Shown in pieces: positions 18,553-27,373 of a stretch of DNA of 64,000 bases (its first letter is position 1; the number at the start of each line of letters is the position of its first letter). A model generated the notes under the pieces. That model had not been told where the DNA came from, made no database searches, and saw only the letters and a program-made list of their open reading frames with translations. The stretch lies in assembly GCA_947259095.1 (NCBI GenBank), contig CAMYLA010000007.1, positions 5,623 to 69,622 of the forward strand, in the 5' to 3' direction. The translations under genes were made by a program, and so were the position numbers. The stretch comes from an uncultured Acidimicrobiaceae bacterium. GTDB taxonomy: Bacteria; Actinomycetota; Acidimicrobiia; Acidimicrobiales; SZUA-35.

Positions 18553-19613
18553 GCCGACTGAGAATTGGATTGCTGGGGGCCGGTCGCATCGGCTCGATGC
18601 ACGCCGGGCTGATCCACCACCGCGTGGCGGGCGCCGAACTGGTTGGCGTGTTCGACGTGATGCCCCAATCGGCACAGCAGGTCGCCGATTCGGTCGGCAC
18701 CACCGTGTTCGACTCCGCCGATGAGTTGATCGCCGCCGCCGAGGTCGATGCGGTGGCCATCGCCACCAGCACCGACACACACGTCGAGCTGATGACCGCC
18801 GCCGCAGGGGCCGGCAAGGCGATCTTCTGCGAGAAGCCGATCTCGCTCGATCTGTCAGAGGTCGACGAGGCCCTGTCGGCGGTGGCCGAGGCCGGGGTGC
18901 CACTGCAGATCGGTTTCAACCGGCGGTTCGATCCCGGCCATGCCGCGGTCCGCCAGGCGGTGCTCGACGGCACGGTCGGCGAGGTTCGCCAGGTCCGGAT
19001 CACCAGCCGGGATCCCGAACCGCCGCCCCTGTCATACATCGAGGTCAGCGGCGGGATCTTCAACGACATGACGATCCACGACTTCGACATGGCACGGTTC
19101 ATCACCGGTTCGAACGTGATCGAGGTGTGGGCAAAGGGCGACTGCCGGGTCGACCCGGAGATCGGGGCCGCCGGCGACCTCGACACCGTGGTCGCGGTCC
19201 TCACCCATGTCGACGGGACGATCACCACCATCGACAACTGCCGGCAGTCGGCCTATGGCTACGATCAGCGGGTCGAGGTGTTCGGCTCGCTCGGGATGAG
19301 CACGTCGGAGAACCTGCTCGACCACTACACGACCAACCGCACCGCCGACGGCGGCCACGGTGCCAGGGTCCCGCACTTCTTCCTCGACCGCTACATCCCG
19401 TCGTACCTGGCCCAGTGGGAGTCCTTCGTGGCTGCGGTCAATGACGGTTCGGAGCCGGTGGTCACCGGGGCCGACGGTCGGGCCCCGCTGGTGATCGCCC
19501 AGGCGGCGTGGCGCTCGGTCCGGGAGGAGCGGGCGGTCCCGACCAACGAGTTCGAGCTCGAGCTCGACCAGGCAGAACCAACAGGAACCGAGACATGGAC
19601 ACCATCAGACTGA
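18549..19613 (+). CDS. iolG: Inositol 2-dehydrogenase
   Basis: A 354-residue Gfo/Idh/MocA enzyme. Rossmann motif RIGLLGAGRIGSMHA, family motif FCEKPISLDL at about residue 96, QIGFNRRFDPGH, and the catalytic region GGIFNDMTIHDFDMARF containing the conserved Asp-x3-His. It oxidises myo-inositol to scyllo-inosose with NAD, the first step of the pathway. GAGGA lies about 7 nt upstream of the ATG at 18549, which is preferred over an in-frame ATG at 18441 lying in the repeat region. The last residues precede iolD, whose ATG lies inside the last codons of this gene. Confidence 0.88.
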   Translation: MSRLRIGLLGAGRIGSMHAGLIHHRVAGAELVGVFDVMPQSAQQVADSVGTTVFDSADELIAAAEVDAVAIATSTDTHVELMTAAAGAGKAIFCEKPISLDLSEVDEALSAVAEAGVPLQIGFNRRFDPGHAAVRQAVLDGTVGEVRQVRITSRDPEPPPLSYIEVSGGIFNDMTIHDFDMARFITGSNVIEVWAKGDCRVDPEIGAAGDLDTVVAVLTHVDGTITTIDNCRQSAYGYDQRVEVFGSLGMSTSENLLDHYTTNRTADGGHGARVPHFFLDRYIPSYLAQWESFVAAVNDGSEPVVTGADGRAPLVIAQAAWRSVREERAVPTNEFELELDQAEPTGTETWTPSD

Positions 19614-21568
19614 CAACCTCCGGCGCCATCGTGCGCTGGCTGACGGCCCAACGCACGGTGCTCGACGAGGGAGCCGACGCCGGCCGGGAGCCGCTGCTGT
19701 TCCCCGGCGTGTTCGCCATCTTCGGCCATGGCAACGTCACCTGCCTCGGGCATTCGCTGGAAGCGGTGAAGGACGTCCTGCCCACCTGGCGGGGCCAGAA
19801 CGAGCAGGGCATGGCCCTGGCCGCGGTGGCGTACAACAAGGCGGTCAAGGCCCGCCAGATCATGGTTGCGACGTCCTCCATCGGACCCGGCGCCACCAAC
19901 ATGGTCACCGCGGCCGGCGTCGCATCGTCGAATCGGCTGCCGCTGCTGCTGTTCGGCGGCGACACCTTCGCCTCCCGGATTCCCGATCCGGTCCTGCAGC
20001 AGGTCGAGAACTTCGGCGAGCCGTCGGCAACCGTCAATGATGCCTTCAAACCGGTCACCAAGTTCTGGGACCGGATCATGCACCCGGCCCAGATCCTGCA
20101 GTCGTTGCCGGCGGCGTTGGCCACCATGCTCGACCCGGCCACCCGTGGCCCGGCCTTCATCGGGCTGCCCCAGGACGTCCAAGCCATGGCCTACGACTAT
20201 CCGGTTCGCTTCTTCGAGCCCACCGTCAACGAGGTGCCACGGCCACGAGCCGACAAGAGCGAGTTGGTGGCGGCGGCCGAGGCGATCAAAGGGGCCCGCA
20301 AGCCGCTGATCATCGCCGGTGGTGGTGTGCACTATGCGGCGGCCGAGGCCACCCTGGCCGAGTTCGCCAACGGCCACAACATCCCGGTGGTGGAGACGGT
20401 GGCCGGCAAGTCCTCGATGCTCGGCGACGATCGGATGTACGTCGGCCCGGTCGGCGTCACCGGGTGCGAGGCGGCCAACAACCTGGCGGCCGAGGCCGAT
20501 GTGGTGATCGTGGTCGGCTCCCGGCTGCTCGACTTCACCACCGGCTCGTGGACGATCTTCAAGAACGAGGACACCATCGTCATCGGCGTGAACACCACCC
20601 GCTTCGATGCGGTCAAGCATCGGTCGCTGCCGGTGGTTGGCGACGCCAGGGAAACGCTGCGGGAGCTGATGGAGCTGGTGGGGGACTGGCGGGCCCCGGA
20701 TGGCTGGGTGGAGCAGGCCGGCGACGAGAAGGTCGGCTTCCGGAACTATCTCGACGCCATTGGGCTGGTCGACGGCGGCAGCACCGCCCAGGCCGGGTCG
20801 GCCGGCATCGGAGCCGGGCAGCCGCCCCAACCCGTCGATCGCCAGGAATCCGAAGGGTCTGTCTTGACCTACGCCCAGGTGGTGCGGGCGGTGAACGACC
20901 AGGCCGACCCTGGCGACGTCTGCCTGGCCGCCGCCGGTGGGTTCCCCGGGGAGGTCAACAATGGCTGGTGGGCCAAGGGCATCGCCACGTTCGATTGCGA
21001 GTACGGCTACTCCTGTATGGGGTATGAGATCGCAGGAGGCTGGGGCGCGGCCATGGCCTATGGCTCTGGCGGCGGGGCGGAGCGGGACGGCGAGGTCTTC
21101 GTCTTCGTTGGCGACGGCTCCTACCTGATGATGAACTCCGACCTGTACAGCTCAGTGCTGTCTGGCCACAAGATGATCGTGGTGGTCTGCGACAACGGTG
21201 GGTTCGCAGTGATCAACCGGCTTCAGACCGGTCAGGGCGGTCGGCCGTTCAACAACCTGTTGGCCGACTGTCGGCTCGGTGGCAGCCACGACGGCGAGGT
21301 GGTCGAGGTCGATTTTGCGGCCCATGCGACGGCGATGGGGGCCGGCGCCGAGAACGTATCGTCCATCGCCGAGCTGCAGGCGGCCCTGGTCCGGGCCCGG
21401 GCCTCGGATCGGACCTATGTGATCACCATGAAGGTCGACGCCTACGCCTGGACCGAAGGCGGCAGCTTCTGGGAGGTCGGCGTGCCGGAGGTCAGCGATC
21501 TCCAGTCGGTCACCGATGCCAGGGCCGACCTCGACAAGGGCAAAGCCGAACAGCGCCAAGGCTGGTAA
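19595..21568 (+). CDS. iolD: 3D-(3,5/4)-trihydroxycyclohexane-1,2-dione hydrolase
   Basis: A 657-residue thiamine-diphosphate enzyme. FPGVFAIFGHGNVTCLG and RGQNEQGMALAAVAYNKA give the N-terminal Pyr domain with its conserved Glu; GDGSYLMMNSDLYSSVLSG followed by VVCDNGGF is the TPP/Mg-binding GDG...N motif of the PP domain. IolD cleaves the cyclic dione to 5-deoxy-glucuronate. The ATG at 19595 follows AGGAACC and overlaps iolG by 19 bp. Last gene of the operon; no iolA (methylmalonate semialdehyde dehydrogenase) is present in this window. Confidence 0.93.
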   Translation: MDTIRLTTSGAIVRWLTAQRTVLDEGADAGREPLLFPGVFAIFGHGNVTCLGHSLEAVKDVLPTWRGQNEQGMALAAVAYNKAVKARQIMVATSSIGPGATNMVTAAGVASSNRLPLLLFGGDTFASRIPDPVLQQVENFGEPSATVNDAFKPVTKFWDRIMHPAQILQSLPAALATMLDPATRGPAFIGLPQDVQAMAYDYPVRFFEPTVNEVPRPRADKSELVAAAEAIKGARKPLIIAGGGVHYAAAEATLAEFANGHNIPVVETVAGKSSMLGDDRMYVGPVGVTGCEAANNLAAEADVVIVVGSRLLDFTTGSWTIFKNEDTIVIGVNTTRFDAVKHRSLPVVGDARETLRELMELVGDWRAPDGWVEQAGDEKVGFRNYLDAIGLVDGGSTAQAGSAGIGAGQPPQPVDRQESEGSVLTYAQVVRAVNDQADPGDVCLAAAGGFPGEVNNGWWAKGIATFDCEYGYSCMGYEIAGGWGAAMAYGSGGGAERDGEVFVFVGDGSYLMMNSDLYSSVLSGHKMIVVVCDNGGFAVINRLQTGQGGRPFNNLLADCRLGGSHDGEVVEVDFAAHATAMGAGAENVSSIAELQAALVRARASDRTYVITMKVDAYAWTEGGSFWEVGVPEVSDLQSVTDARADLDKGKAEQRQGW

Positions 21569-21577
21569 CTGTCGTTT

Positions 21578-21594
21578 GCGGTCCTTCGGTCCGC
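21578..21594 (+). terminator. Weak hairpin after iolD
   Basis: A GCGGTCC/GGTCCGC stem with one T-T mismatch and a TTC loop, followed about 17 nt later by a run of five T. Possible end of the iol transcript; weak. Confidence 0.3.
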
Positions 21595-21703
21595 GGCACG
21601 AAGCGAGATTTTTGCTGGCGCCAAAACTCGGGGGCGGGGCAGTTTTCCCGTGGGGACGCGGCTGCATAGATCGGCTACGCTGCGGTTCAAGAGCGGAGTA
21701 GTG

Positions 21704-24310
21704 ATGACTGACGGGCGGACGTTCGGCACGATCTTCGTCGTTGTCGAAGATTTTGGTGACAAGTTCATACGGTGGGACGGCGACGCTTCGGTGGCCGATC
21801 TGGTTGCCGCGCTCCGCGGCTCGTCCCCGGCCACGCCGATTGCGCTCGAGGTCGATCGAACCGGGCGGCTGCTGCCACCGGACCTGCCGGGCTCGGCGGC
21901 CGACATCCGATCCGGTGACGTCGTCCGCCTCGTCGAACTGGCAAACGGGATCGCCGCCGATCGACACAACCGGGCCGAGGCCACCGCAACCATGCGGATG
22001 CTGTCCGGCCCGCTCGGCGGTCGGCGGTTCTCGCTCGGGCCGGGGGTGAACTCCGTCGGCCGGGCGTCGGACAACGACATCGTGCTCGTCGAGCCGTCGG
22101 TGTCTCGCCATCACGGCGTCATCACGGTCGACCACGGCTCGGTCACGCTCAACGACAAGGGCTCGACCAACGGCATCACCGTCAACGGCAACCGGATCAC
22201 CGGCCCGACCGTCATCCGCTCCGGCCAACGGCTGCTGCTCGGTCGCAACGAGGCCTCGATCGTCCACCACTCCCCACTCGACGACGTCTGGCAGGTGGAG
22301 GACCTGGTGGTGGAGGCCCCGAGCCGGCCGGTGGCCCGCTACGAGGAGCAGACCGTCACCCTTCCCGCGCCGCCCGATCCGAATCTCAAATGGCGGCGGA
22401 CCGAGATCCTCAGTTCCGGCCGAACCCACCATCGCCAGGCGGTCGAGCTGTTCCACGCCGAGGTCCAGGCGGTGCAGGATGGCATCGCCGAAGGACTGCG
22501 CCGAGAATCGGCGGCCCGCCTCGGCGAAGCGCCGTCGATCCACGAGCTGCTGCTCGGGGCCGACGATCGAGCCCGGCTCTGGGAGCGGCGAGCGCTCGAC
22601 CCCTGCGGACTCCAGGTGCGGATCGGGCTGGCCGAGATGCCGTCCAGAACCGAGATCCGGGTGCCCGAAGGCGGCCCGGTCGAACTTCGGGAGCTGCTCA
22701 CCCCGATCCCCGAGAGGTACGCCTCGGTCGGTCAGGCGCCTGCGGTGCTCGACCTTCGCCGCGTCGGCACAATCGCACTGGTGGGCCCGGCCGAGCCTGC
22801 CGACCGGTTGGCCTACTCGATCGCCACCCAACTGGCGTGGCTACACGGCCCGGACGAGCTCGGTCTGGTCCACCGGCCGGGGGAGCGGGCCGATGCGTGG
22901 GATTGGCTCAAGTGGTTGCCCCATGTCGACTTCGTCGGGTCCCCGAACGGGGTGCCGGAGCCAGAGTTCGTCGGCTGGATCTCGAAACTGCTCGACGAGC
23001 CGCCCCCAACCCGGACCGCCCGCCGCAGCGAGGACACAACGTCGGGTATCCACAGGCCTCCGGCCGTGGTCGTCGTCCTCGATGGCGACGGGGCGCTCCC
23101 CACCGCACTCCTGGCCCGGTTGTTGGAGGACGGGCCGGCTCTTGGCATCTACTCACTTCAGGTCGGCGGCCGGGTCGGCGGGGGCGGAGCCGCAACCGGG
23201 TCCGCCGCCTCCGCGGGCGCGGTCATCAACGTGGAGACCGGGTCGGCCCATGTCGCCCGGGGGCTCGGGTCGCCGGTCGGTCCGATCGCCGCCGAATCGA
23301 TCGACCTGGGAACCGCAGCCACCATGGCTCGACGGCTCACACCGCTCCGGCTCACGAGGCCGGGCTCGAAGGGTCAGGACGAGGGCGGGCACTCGACGGG
23401 AAAGGTTCCGGTCTCGATCGACGACACCCGGCCGACCATCGTCGGGCCGTTCCGGCTGGGTATGCCCCACGACTCGGTGGTTTCGGCCGTTGTCTCGGCG
23501 GCCGACGCTTCGGTCCCCGCACTGCGAGACCTGGCCTCGCTCCCGCACGGTGGCGACGACGCCCGCCTGGCACTGGGTGTGGCCCAGGTTCGCCGCCAGG
23601 CCGTCTCGGCGGTGTTCGCCTGCAACCTCGGGCGTGACGCCAGCCTCGGCCTGATCGGCGGCTCGGGCTCGGGAAAGACCCAGGCCCTGCGAACGGTGGC
23701 CGCCGCAGCCCGGAGCCTCCAGGTCGAACCGCCGATGACCCCGCTGCTGTACACACTCGACGTCGGTGGCGGGCTGGCCGGACTCGATGCCCTGGCCGAC
23801 TGCACCGTCGCCACCGGCCACGATGTCGACGGCTTCGCCACAGTGGTGTCGGATATCGAGCGGTTGCTCACCGACCGGGCCGCCGCCTTCGAACGGCTCG
23901 GTGTGGTCACCCTCGACGAGTACCGGCTGGCGGCCCCGGATCGATCGTTGCGGCGAGCGCTGATCCTGGTCGATGAGGTCGACCGCTTCGTCAATCTGAT
24001 GGACGATGCCCATCCCGGCCGGGCCCAGGCGCTCCTCGATCGGCTGGCCGCCGACGGTGGCCCGCTCGGCGTGCACCTGGTGATCACGGCCGTCGACCGG
24101 AGCCTGATCCGGTCGACCCTGGCCGATCACATCGGCCGCTGGCTCCAGCTCGGGGTGGGGCTGCACGATCAACCGGCTCCGCCCGGCTCGGCGTTGATCG
24201 GTGGCAACGTCGTTCGATTCGCCACGCTGCAGGACTGGCCGCCACGGTCGCCGGCCGTCGGGTCGGACAAACCGCTCATGGAACCGACCGCGGCGTCGAG
24301 CCAGAACTGA
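21704..24310 (+). CDS. FHA-domain FtsK/SpoIIIE-type ATPase with ubiquitin-like N-terminus
   Basis: An 868-residue protein. Residues about 5-85 look like a YukD/ubiquitin-like beta-grasp (TFGTIFVVVEDFGDKFIRW ... DVVRLVEL). An FHA domain follows at about 100-185 (GPGVNSVGRASDNDIVL, VSRHHGVI, STNGITVNG). A degenerate ATPase-like region lacking a P-loop comes next, then one FtsK-type P-loop domain with GLIGGSGSGKTQ at about 649-660 and Walker B ALILVDEVD. Type VII secretion ATPases (EccC/EssC) have more ATPase modules and membrane helices; none are seen here. The convergent PASTA kinase could phosphorylate a partner recognised by the FHA domain. ATG at 21704 after GAGCGGAG. Confidence 0.75.
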   Translation: MTDGRTFGTIFVVVEDFGDKFIRWDGDASVADLVAALRGSSPATPIALEVDRTGRLLPPDLPGSAADIRSGDVVRLVELANGIAADRHNRAEATATMRMLSGPLGGRRFSLGPGVNSVGRASDNDIVLVEPSVSRHHGVITVDHGSVTLNDKGSTNGITVNGNRITGPTVIRSGQRLLLGRNEASIVHHSPLDDVWQVEDLVVEAPSRPVARYEEQTVTLPAPPDPNLKWRRTEILSSGRTHHRQAVELFHAEVQAVQDGIAEGLRRESAARLGEAPSIHELLLGADDRARLWERRALDPCGLQVRIGLAEMPSRTEIRVPEGGPVELRELLTPIPERYASVGQAPAVLDLRRVGTIALVGPAEPADRLAYSIATQLAWLHGPDELGLVHRPGERADAWDWLKWLPHVDFVGSPNGVPEPEFVGWISKLLDEPPPTRTARRSEDTTSGIHRPPAVVVVLDGDGALPTALLARLLEDGPALGIYSLQVGGRVGGGGAATGSAASAGAVINVETGSAHVARGLGSPVGPIAAESIDLGTAATMARRLTPLRLTRPGSKGQDEGGHSTGKVPVSIDDTRPTIVGPFRLGMPHDSVVSAVVSAADASVPALRDLASLPHGGDDARLALGVAQVRRQAVSAVFACNLGRDASLGLIGGSGSGKTQALRTVAAAARSLQVEPPMTPLLYTLDVGGGLAGLDALADCTVATGHDVDGFATVVSDIERLLTDRAAAFERLGVVTLDEYRLAAPDRSLRRALILVDEVDRFVNLMDDAHPGRAQALLDRLAADGGPLGVHLVITAVDRSLIRSTLADHIGRWLQLGVGLHDQPAPPGSALIGGNVVRFATLQDWPPRSPAVGSDKPLMEPTAASSQN

Positions 24311-24350
24311 ACCGTCGCAGCCCCGGCAGGCTGGTCGAGGCGGTCTCCGC

Positions 24351-27047
24351 TCAGTTGTCCTGGCGTGGCACGCCGACGGTCAAGGTGACCGTCGAACCGA
24401 CCGGCACCTCGGTACCGGGGTCGGGATCGATCGCCACCACCGTGCCTATCTTGTCGTTGCCCGGTGCGAACTGTTCGGTGTCGAAGTTCGGTGACAGACC
24501 TGCGGCGTTGACCACCATCGTTGCGGTCGGGCGGGTCAGCCCGACCACCCCCGGCACCTCGACGGTGCGTTCCTGGCCGTTTGAGACGATGAGCACCACC
24601 TCGGTGCCGGGTCGGACCGCCGATCCCACGGCCGGGCGGGTGGCGACGATCTGACCCTTCGGTTGCGGTGAGGGCACCTCCTCGACGTCGCCCGGCTCCA
24701 GGCCGGCATCCCGCAGTTCCCGGTTGGCCGCCCCCCGCCGGAGTCCGGCGACATCGGGCACGATCACGTCGGCCGGTCCGGTGGAGACCACCAACGTCGC
24801 CGTCGACCGGGAGACCGAGCAGGAGATGACCTCACCCTCCGGCACGGACTCCGAGGTTGCCGAGGTGACACCGACATCGGTGAAGCCGAGGTCGGCCAGG
24901 ATCGTCCTGGCCTGTGACTCGCTGCGCCCCTCGACCGACGAGCACTCGTCCGGGAGCGGTGTCGTTGCGTATTCGATCGTGGCGGTCGAGCCCGACAACC
25001 GGCAGGTCACGACCTCGCCGGCTTCGACCTCGCCGTTGGGGGTACCGGTTTCGCTCACCGAATAGCCCCGGCTCTCCAGGAGCGAGGCCGCCGATGCCCT
25101 GTCGATCCCGATGGCCTGGCCACAGACGTCGGCGCCGCTGGAGATCGCCAGGCTGGCCGAGGACTCCGACTGGTCGCAGGAGATCACGTTGCCGACGCCC
25201 ACGGTGTCGCTCGACCGGGGGGCCGACGACACCGCAAAACCTCCGCCGGCCAGCGTGGCGGTGGCCTGGGCTTCGGTCAGTCCGATCACGTCCGAGCACC
25301 GGGGTGGGGCCGGGCCGTCGGACAACAGGAGCGACACGGTCGTGCCGACTTCGATGGTTGAACCGGCCGCCGGTATGGAGCTGATCACTGCTCCCGATGG
25401 CAGTGAGGGGTGGAACACCCTGCCGGCGTCGGCCGCCACCAGCAGTTCGAGGCCGGCCAACGCCCGTTCGGCCTCGCCCCGGGTTCTACCGGCCAGGGGC
25501 GGGATGACGACCTCGCTTACCGGGTCGGTCGCGGTCGTCCCGGTCTCGGCGGTGGTCTCGGTGGTGGCGATCTCGTCGTCGGTGGTGGTGGTGATGGCGG
25601 GCTCGAGGGTGCCCCGGCCGCCGGCGACACCCTGGCCGGTCGACTCGTTGCCGGAACGGTCGACCGACGTCGTCGGGCCTTCCACCGACTCGATGTTCAG
25701 GCCGCCGTCGCCGTCGTCGCCCCCGGACCGACTGACGAGGTATCCCCCGACACCGACCAGCAGCAGCAGCCCGACGGCGGCACCGAGCAGTAGCGGGACG
25801 GTCATCGATCGTTCGTCTTCGATGTGGACGAGCGCCGGTCGTGGCGGCCCGGTGCCTCCGGACGGGGGGTAGATCGACGGTCCGTCCTCGAGGACCCGGC
25901 CGCTCGGGGCCGAGGATCCCTCCCACAGTGAGGTGGCCGACGACGGGTCTTCAGCGGCCGCCTGCCCGACCGGCGTTCCGCTCGCCGACATGTGCCCGGC
26001 CACCGTGCTGGCGGCCACCGTCGAGTCCGTCGGCGCCATCGCCGGTTCCTGGGAGGTCGTGGTGGCGACGGCCATCGATCCGGCCAGCCCTGCGGCGGCG
26101 GCCAGTCCCGGTATCGCGGCATCGTGGTTTTGCGGTCCGACTCCTGGCGCGGCGGCGCCGTTGCCCGCCGTCGGGCCCGGTGCCGATGTGGCAGCCGCCG
26201 GTGGGGCGGTCGCCGGAAGATCGCCGGTCTGCACCGCGTCCGGTCCCAACACCTCGAGCAGCAGATCCCGGAGCTCGTCAGCGGTCGGGCGGTCTTCGGG
26301 TCGCTTGGCCATCGCCGCTTCGATCACGCCGCACAGCGCATCGGGAACCCCCTCCCCCCGCAGATCGGGGACCGGATCGTTCATCACCCGCTTGGCCAGC
26401 GCCATGAGGTTCGATTGGTCGGCGGGATCGACGAACGGGGCCCGGCCGGCGACCATGTGGAACAGGGTGGCGCCGACGGCGTACACGTCGGACGCGGTGC
26501 CCGCCGACTGGTCGGTGAGGATCTCCGGGGCGACGTAGCCAACGGTGAAACCGACCGAGTTCGTCTGGCCGAGCGTGGTGCCGGTGACGGTGCTGATCCC
26601 GAAGTCGGTCACCATGTAGCGACCGGTCGGCGAGATGAGCACGTTCCCGGGCTTGATGTCGCGATGGATTACACCCTTGGCGTGGGCATCGCCGACCGCA
26701 TCCGCCACCTGGGCCGCGGCTCGGCAGGCGGCCAGGGGTTCGAACCGGCCCTGGGGCCCCTGCAGGGTGTCGAGCACAGACGACTCGCACAGCTCGAGGA
26801 TCAGGTACGGCTCACCGGCGGCGCTCACGCCGGTGTCGTACACGGTGACGATGCCCGGATTCTGGCTCAGCTTGCCGAGCGTCTTGGCCTCACGGTCGAA
26901 TCGGCGGATGAAAGCCTCGTCGGTGACGGTGAGCACCTTGACCGCAACCTCGCGGTCGAGATCGAGCTGGCGCGCTCGATAGACGATGGCCGATGCGCCC
27001 GCTCCGATCTTCGTGGCGTATCCCAGCCCGCCGATACCCAGATCCAC
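24351..27047 (-). CDS. PASTA-domain transmembrane Ser/Thr protein kinase (PknB-like)
   Basis: An 898-residue receptor-like kinase. Kinase domain about 10-275: glycine loop IGAGASAIVYRA, catalytic Lys in REVAVKVL, HRDIKPGNVL, DFGISTV, APE. An Ala/Pro/Thr/Ser-rich juxtamembrane stretch leads to one transmembrane helix (about 415-438). The extracellular part has a short linker and six PASTA-like repeats, three of which carry a Cys pair (PRCSDVIG...ISCDQ, VCGQAIG...VTCRL, ECSSVEG...ISCSV), probably disulfides. PASTA kinases sense muropeptides/lipid II and control wall synthesis and division. GTG at 27047 is chosen because a -10 element ends 7 nt upstream; the in-frame TTG at 27116 is unlikely. 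Confidence 0.9.
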   Translation of the reverse strand: MDLGIGGLGYATKIGAGASAIVYRARQLDLDREVAVKVLTVTDEAFIRRFDREAKTLGKLSQNPGIVTVYDTGVSAAGEPYLILELCESSVLDTLQGPQGRFEPLAACRAAAQVADAVGDAHAKGVIHRDIKPGNVLISPTGRYMVTDFGISTVTGTTLGQTNSVGFTVGYVAPEILTDQSAGTASDVYAVGATLFHMVAGRAPFVDPADQSNLMALAKRVMNDPVPDLRGEGVPDALCGVIEAAMAKRPEDRPTADELRDLLLEVLGPDAVQTGDLPATAPPAAATSAPGPTAGNGAAAPGVGPQNHDAAIPGLAAAAGLAGSMAVATTTSQEPAMAPTDSTVAASTVAGHMSASGTPVGQAAAEDPSSATSLWEGSSAPSGRVLEDGPSIYPPSGGTGPPRPALVHIEDERSMTVPLLLGAAVGLLLLVGVGGYLVSRSGGDDGDGGLNIESVEGPTTSVDRSGNESTGQGVAGGRGTLEPAITTTTDDEIATTETTAETGTTATDPVSEVVIPPLAGRTRGEAERALAGLELLVAADAGRVFHPSLPSGAVISSIPAAGSTIEVGTTVSLLLSDGPAPPRCSDVIGLTEAQATATLAGGGFAVSSAPRSSDTVGVGNVISCDQSESSASLAISSGADVCGQAIGIDRASAASLLESRGYSVSETGTPNGEVEAGEVVTCRLSGSTATIEYATTPLPDECSSVEGRSESQARTILADLGFTDVGVTSATSESVPEGEVISCSVSRSTATLVVSTGPADVIVPDVAGLRRGAANRELRDAGLEPGDVEEVPSPQPKGQIVATRPAVGSAVRPGTEVVLIVSNGQERTVEVPGVVGLTRPTATMVVNAAGLSPNFDTEQFAPGNDKIGTVVAIDPDPGTEVPVGSTVTLTVGVPRQDN

Positions 27048-27054
27048 CGTTGCG

Positions 27055-27060
27055 ATTCTA
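27055..27060 (-). promoter_or_regulatory. -10 element of the PASTA kinase gene (leaderless)
   Basis: TAGAAT on the minus strand ends 7 nt upstream of the GTG at 27047; this decides the start. Confidence 0.5.
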
Positions 27061-27232
27061 TGTCGACCGAGGCGCTGGATGAAGGTCGGGCCGGGCTGAT
27101 TGGCGCCAATGCCCAACGATTGGCGCTGATTGTCATGGGATCGACACCAAGCCGGGGTCCGGAGACCCGGCCCGGGCGGTGGCTGGAGAGGTGTAGGGGG
27201 CCGGCCCTATTCACCGCCTTGGCCTCCGCCCG

Positions 27233-27238
27233 TAGGGT
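27233..27238 (+). promoter_or_regulatory. -10 element of a micro-ORF
   Basis: TAGGGT ends 7 nt upstream of the ATG at 27246, the same geometry as at the leaderless genes of this window. Confidence 0.35.
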
Positions 27239-27245
27239 GACATCC

Positions 27246-27308
27246 ATGAACTGGCGAATGGCAATCCTTGCCCTCCTTCTCCTCATCGCCTTCGTCATCG
27301 CCATCTGA
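27246..27308 (+). CDS. Putative 20-residue membrane micropeptide
   Basis: A 20-codon ORF, MNWRMAILALLLLIAFVIAI, that is almost entirely one hydrophobic helix with a positively charged N-terminus. It sits alone between the divergent start of the PASTA kinase and the convergent end of DUF389, has a leaderless-type -10 element 7 nt upstream and is followed by a GC-rich hairpin. These three features make it more than a random ORF, but no family is recognised and conservation could not be tested. Confidence 0.4.
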   Translation: MNWRMAILALLLLIAFVIAI

Positions 27309-27324
27309 GCCTCGACTCGATCGG

Positions 27325-27348
27325 GGGCCGGTGGCGGGCGGCCGGCCC
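27325..27348. terminator. GC-rich hairpin between micro-ORF and DUF389 gene
   Basis: GGGCCGG (27325-27331) pairs with CCGGCCC (27342-27348) around a 10-nt loop. Lies between convergent reading frames and could act in both directions; no T-run. Confidence 0.4.
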
Positions 27349-27373
27349 GACCGCTGCCTCTCTGGTGGGGCAA

